Assembly (NCBI GenBank): GCA_905221605.1
Contig: CAJNDS010000779.1
Span: 1,190,001-1,254,000, forward strand
Length of the DNA: 64,000 bases
Source: Symbiodinium natans
Taxonomy: Eukaryota > Sar > Dinophyceae > Suessiales > Symbiodiniaceae
Direction: 5' to 3'
The notes beneath the pieces were generated by a model that was given only the letters and a program-made list of their open reading frames with translations, had not been told where the DNA came from and did not search any database. Of the stretch, positions 60,094 to 64,000 are shown piece by piece (the stretch's first letter is position 1; each line of letters opens with the position of its first letter). The position numbers and the translations under genes are program-made.

Positions 60094-60165
60094 GTAGACG
60101 AGCTGGTGCAAACTCCTGTCACGCTGGAGCACTTCCCTCTTGATCCAGAGCACTCGGGTCTGCAA
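60094..60165 (+). CDS. Candidate exon, unknown family
   Basis: Reads VDELVQTPVTLEHFPLDPEH then SGLQ. The acceptor is GTCAAG, directly after TTTAGGG. It could follow PhyH exon 10 or start another gene. Confidence 0.4.
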
Positions 60166-61162
60166 GATGTGGGGATTTGAAAGGTGTCAAGGCGCTTTAG
60201 TAGGGTTTTTAGGGTTTAGGGTTTAGGGTTTGGGGTTCTAGCCAAGGCATGGCGAAAGGGGGGGTGGGGAAGGGAGGGGGGAGGGAGGGCGGGCTAGTCT
60301 CGGTGCGGGGTTCACCCTCTAGCCGGTGTAACTTACCAGCCGCAACCTCAAACCCGCAGCCTTACCTAGAGTAAGCTCTGTTGGTTACTCGAAACTCTTA
60401 CCCTAAACCCAGGCCCTGGAGTAAGCTATGTTGGATTGGATCTCCCTTCTGGGGCCTCTAGCGGTACCCTATATCCCGTCATATCCCGTTTGCGAAAGGG
60501 TACGTTTTTACCTAACTCTCTAGTCTTTCTTTGTTGGTGTAGGCTTTCCTTAGGTAAAGCCCAACTCTAGACCCTAAGCCTTAAAAACCCAAACCCTTCC
60601 ATACACCCATTGGCCTGGGCAGCGTTTGATGTTAAGCTTGAGAGTAGGCTGGGTAAAAACATGCAGGAAATCCCACAGCTGATCGCCCCCACCGCCTCCC
60701 GCAGGTCGTCATCGTATAGTCTCCCGAAAAAGGAGAGCACCATGCGCAGCGAAAGGAGTGAGGAGGGTGAAAGGCTTCGGGATTTGGGATAGGAGTTGCC
60801 ATCGTCCATGAGTTCAGGTTAGTGATGGCCTCTTCAATGTCGTGCTTGCGAGGGGTTGTCCTTGGCAGGAGCACGCAACTAAAGGGCCTTGGTAGGGCAC
60901 ATGTTCGTTGAACCCTCAGCCCCAAACCTAATCCTGTCCTGCATTGAACATGCCTTGGGATATTCATTCTTTTCCTCATTGGGTTGAAGAGGAGCATAAA
61001 TTAGCAGGATTATTTTCCAGAGGGTTTTAGGGTCTAGGGTTTTGGGAACACCTTGCCTATAAACCCTAAACCCTAAACCCTAAATCCGTATACGCTTGCG
61101 AAACGGGTGGGGAAAAAAATCCCCTAAATCCTAAACCCTTTTACGGGCCACCCTGGCTCCAG

Positions 61163-61259
61163 GATGCGAGTTCAGCGTTCCTCGTTGCTGTCGGTCCTGC
61201 GAGAGCCCCGTCGCGCGGTGCGCCTGGATGCGGACGGCCGCTTGCGTGCGTGCTTATGA
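61163..61259 (+). CDS. Candidate terminal exon
   Basis: Reads MRVQRSSLLSVLREPRRAVR then LDADGRLRACL and a stop at 61257. The acceptor is CTCCAG. TTTAGGG follows at 61265. Confidence 0.45.
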
Positions 61260-62089
61260 GGTGGGTTTAGGGTTTAGGGTTTAGGGTTTAGGGTTTAGGG
61301 TTTAGGGGGCTTGGGGTTGCAGAGTTGGAGCTTGCCTTGAAACCCTTCGTCGGGACTATCGGTGTTGCAGCGTCTGGCTCCACCAGGCAGGGTATGCGCG
61401 CGAAGTCTGCGCGCACGGCCTTGAAGGATTTTCAAGCCAAAAGATTAAGGTTCCAGAGAAGCTTAGGGGCTTAAGGGGTTTAGTTACGCCCGGTCCTGGA
61501 GCATCAGGTGAAAGAAGCTTCCATTCCGCTTTCTTCAGCACTTCCTGAGGGGTTTGGGCACCGGATTTAGATGCCTGCCTGTTGGTTCAGGCCTCTTTTT
61601 CGCGCGACTCCTGATGCCAGTGCCCTGTAATCCCTCCCCCTGAAGAGGAAGACCCAACAAGGGGCCCGAATAAGTAGGTTATCCTAGTCGTTCTTAGACT
61701 CTCTTGACTTCCCTACACCATCTGGAGATCCAGCCACCTCAAGTCTTTAGTCGCACTATGGGGACGTATGAAAGCACAGGAGACTTGGATGTCGAGACAG
61801 GGTCGGAGCAAACATCACAGCAGATGCCGGTGGAGCTTTGGCTGCAAGTCCATCCGTTTTTATGGGCAATGCACACTCGCTTCTGTACGCCAAAGGCGCG
61901 AGTTGTGTGTTGCGGAGTTTTGGGTTCCTGCATGCACCTCCTATGCAAATTACTCCAACGAAGCGCACGCCGAAGCTAGATGATTCTGTACTTTGGAGGT
62001 TCACAGCACCCAAAAACCCTTGGCCCTTGCAGCAACTAACAGACAACCCCTTCATATTTGGGCATCCAGCCCTAAACACAAGATGTAAA

Positions 62090-62162
62090 TCTTATATATA
62101 TATGTACATATGTATATATACATATATACATATATATGCACGCACACACACACACACACATA
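62090..62162. repeat. TATACA/CACA microsatellite
   Basis: TATATACATA followed by a CA-rich run. Confidence 0.9.
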
Positions 62163-62262
62163 TTTTTTATATACATTAAAACGAGTATATAGTTCATTGT
62201 ACATGATTACATGGATGACTACATATATTTGTATTGGAGTCCCACATTATGATCTACTAGAG

Positions 62263-62382
62263 CCACCCCAAAGGAGCTGCAGATCCATCTGCGCCATCCT
62301 GGTGGCACATGGCTTTCGCCGGAAGCCATCGTGGGTCGCCACCCAGAGCCTCGCAAGCCCAAGGCCGCAAGCGCCCTTCAGG
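62263..62382 (+). CDS. Candidate exon, unknown family
   Basis: Reads KELQIHLRHPGGTWLSPEAI then VGRHPEPRKPKAASALQ. The acceptor is ACTAGAG. The donor is GTTTAGGG, the first unit of the tract at 62383. Confidence 0.45.
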
Positions 62383-62462
62383 GTTTAGGGTTTAGGGTTA
62401 GGGTTTAGGGTTTAGGGTTTAGGGTTTAGGGTTTAGGGTTTAGGGTTTAGGGTTTAGGGTTT
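62383..62462. repeat. TTTAGGG tract starting at a splice donor
   Basis: About eleven copies. Confidence 0.95.
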
Positions 62463-62734
62463 ATAGGAACCGGGCTGCTGTGAACCGAGGCACCCTTCAG
62501 GGTTCAGGGTCCCGGATCTACCCCACCCCCAAGAATGAAATTTTACAACCAGCGCCGGTTGCATGATCTTATCGTCAGAGGTTGACGGCTTTGTTTCGAG
62601 GAAGGTCCACGGCAACATGCAGAAGGCTGTCAATTTGTCTCGGCCCATGCGGCAGGGTGCCGGCTAACCAAAGCCCCTGTGACCCAAAGCCCACGATCCT
62701 GGACTTCTGACCGGGCACACTGTAGATTCAGTGT

Positions 62735-62800
62735 CATATTTCTATAGGGACATATAGGGACCATACGGGAATACGATTAGTAATTATCCCGACCCCTAAG
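62735..62800. repeat. Family E-like element, partial
   Basis: TATAGGGACCATACGGGAATACG and AGTAATTATCCCGACCCCTA match family E; the right end merges into CCCTAAG repeats. Confidence 0.55.
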
Positions 62801-62905
62801 CCCTAAGCCCTAAGCCCTAAACCCTAAACCCTAAACCCTAAACCCCAAACCCCAAACCCTAAACCCTAAACCCTAAACCTTCCTTGTGCAACCCGGGCAG
62901 CCCAG

Positions 62906-62978
62906 GAGAAGGCCTCCTTGCCGGATGGACTCCGTCTCTGGGCCTGCGACGTGTGCCTGGCTGATGCGGCCCGGCACG
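62906..62978 (+). CDS. Candidate exon, unknown family
   Basis: Reads EKASLPDGLRLWACDVCLAD. CCCTAAA (62805-62880) lies upstream and TTTAGGG (62983) downstream. Confidence 0.45.
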
Positions 62979-63271
62979 CACTTTAGGGTTTAGGGTTTAG
63001 GGTTTAGGGTTTAGGGTTGAGGGTTTAGGGTTGAGGGTTTAGGGTTTAGGGTTTAGGGTTATTCTGGGACTTGGCTTGCTTGGGTTGGGTGGCGCTTGAG
63101 CCTTCAGAGTTAGGTGAAGACCAGTTCCTGCTTAACAGGTGGTTTGGTTGCGGTGCTGTGCTGAGCGTGCTGGGCGTGCTGGGCGTCGGCCTCGCAGCTG
63201 GTAGAAGTCCGCAAGCTGGCTCTAATGACTTACTGATTCCGGGGAGTGTCCTGAGATGAAGGATCACTTCT

Positions 63272-63385
63272 GTACCTAGTAGTAGAGTGGGCAACCTTTA
63301 ACCTTTGTTGGGTACTAGAATCCCCTTATAAGCCTAAAGGAAGGTTAACCTTCAGTTCCCCCCAGGATACTGGACAACTAAGTGT
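63272..63385. repeat. Family D element
   Basis: ACCTAGTAGTAGAGTGGGCAACC start and CCCCCCAGGATACTGGACAACT end. Confidence 0.7.
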
Positions 63386-63549
63386 AGTGGCCCCAGCATG
63401 CCCACATGCAAGGAAGCTTAGGCCTTAGGCATGCATCTCTCACTGCGCCGCAAGTCTTTTGGCTCGATACCCCCTCGGTTTTCCCCGGCTCCTTCACCGT
63501 ACCTTAACAAGTTTGCGCCATGGGACAGGCCGAGCGCCGGGCTTCATCA

Positions 63550-63648
63550 CTATATCCCCCTTGGGATTTCTTCTTTATGTTTGTTTATATAAAGCCCAAG
63601 GGGATATTAAAAAGTACTATTTTTATTAAGGTTCTAAGGGGAGTATAG
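63550..63648. mobile_element. Introner-like element, copy 4
   Basis: Starts CTATATCCCCCTT and ends AAGGGGAGTATAG. TCATCA flanks it, but offset by two to four bases on the right. Sequence on both sides is open (about GQAERRASS on the left), so it may also interrupt an exon. Confidence 0.75.
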
Positions 63649-63649
63649 C

Positions 63650-63964
63650 CTCATCACACATCATACGCAAGAGCGAATGTGGCAGACGTTTTGTGCAGGC
63701 GATGTCAGATATGGCCAAGAGCCTGTCGGACACCTGCTGCAGCTTCGCTGCAAGAACGGCGGAGAAAACCTCAAAATATGATTCTTTGCCAGACTTTTGC
63801 AGTCACTGCAACCCTCCCGAGTGTTCCACGCACGTGCTTCCCGTAAGGTGGAGAGGCCACAGGAGAACTCAGCTTCGTTTTTTGGCAGACACGTGTGCAC
63901 CAGCTCACACCCTAGAGCACTTAGCTGATGCAAATCGCGGTCTATTGCAGGAGCAGATACCCTA
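63650..63964 (+). CDS. Possible coding region at the window end
   Basis: An open frame at 63693 (start MQAMSDMAKSLSDTCCSFAA, Cys-rich middle CSHCNPPEC) runs to 63965, then CCCTAAA begins. A second frame is also partly open. Not recognised. Confidence 0.3.
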
Positions 63965-64000
63965 AACCCTACACCCCAAACCACAAACCCCAAACCCCAA

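Noticed and set aside
651-62990. Window as a chromosome end or subtelomere
   Set aside because: Tracts are short, scattered, in both orientations and interleaved with exons. A terminal array would have one orientation at one end.
1-64000. tRNA, rRNA or other structured RNA genes
   Set aside because: No segment was recognised that folds or reads as a tRNA or rRNA; short ones could be missed by eye. A tRNAscan-SE and Infernal run would decide.

Overview
The window looks like nuclear DNA of a dinoflagellate. Four things point there: most splice donors that reading frames pin down are GC (some GT or GA); acceptors are usually AG followed by G; the LTR retrotransposon has the Ty1/copia RT and RNase H form common in dinoflagellates; and the exons belong to families abundant in those genomes (beta-helix membrane proteins, F5/8C-like lectins, PhyH dioxygenases, TauD plus J-domain proteins). 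This is reading by eye. No search was run and no species is claimed. Genes are small exons (50-180 bp) scattered through long introns, so most coding sequence lies in short open stretches.

Layout. (1) 1-650: AT-rich repeats. (2) 705-6071: a degenerate Ty1/copia element with 157 and 165 bp LTRs, inserted in a CCCTAAA tract. (3) About 6.1-27.2 kb: exons of a large membrane protein on the + strand. They encode one-coil-per-exon beta-helix repeats, then Cys-rich EGF-like pieces, then many membrane helices, then a Pro/Ala-rich tail. A presequence plus EF-hand gene (8829-10025) lies between two groups of its exons. (4) About 28.1-36.7 kb: two tandem paralogues of an F5/8C (fucolectin)-like protein. 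(5) About 37-50 kb: sparse unassigned exons. (6) 50731-59.1 kb: a PhyH-type 2-oxoglutarate dioxygenase gene assembled across ten exons in phase. Its 3.1 kb intron 53146-56258 holds a complete gene for a TauD-like dioxygenase fused to a J-domain-like tail (53710-55568). (7) 59-64 kb: more unassigned exons, satellites and an introner-like element.

Non-coding layer. Telomere-type tracts occur throughout, in both orientations. Most exon islands have CCCTAAA tracts upstream and TTTAGGG tracts downstream, so many introns begin with TTTAGGG and end with CCCTAAA. Several introns start inside the tract itself. Introns also carry at least five families of short palindromic elements. One family (CTATATCCCCCTT...AAGGGGAGTATAG) creates introns: removing it with one copy of a 4-bp target duplication restores the reading frame in two genes. 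The two F5/8C paralogues differ by three introns, which allows direct comparison of occupied and empty sites. The most notable possibility is ongoing intron gain through introner-like elements together with telomere-type DNA as intron ends.
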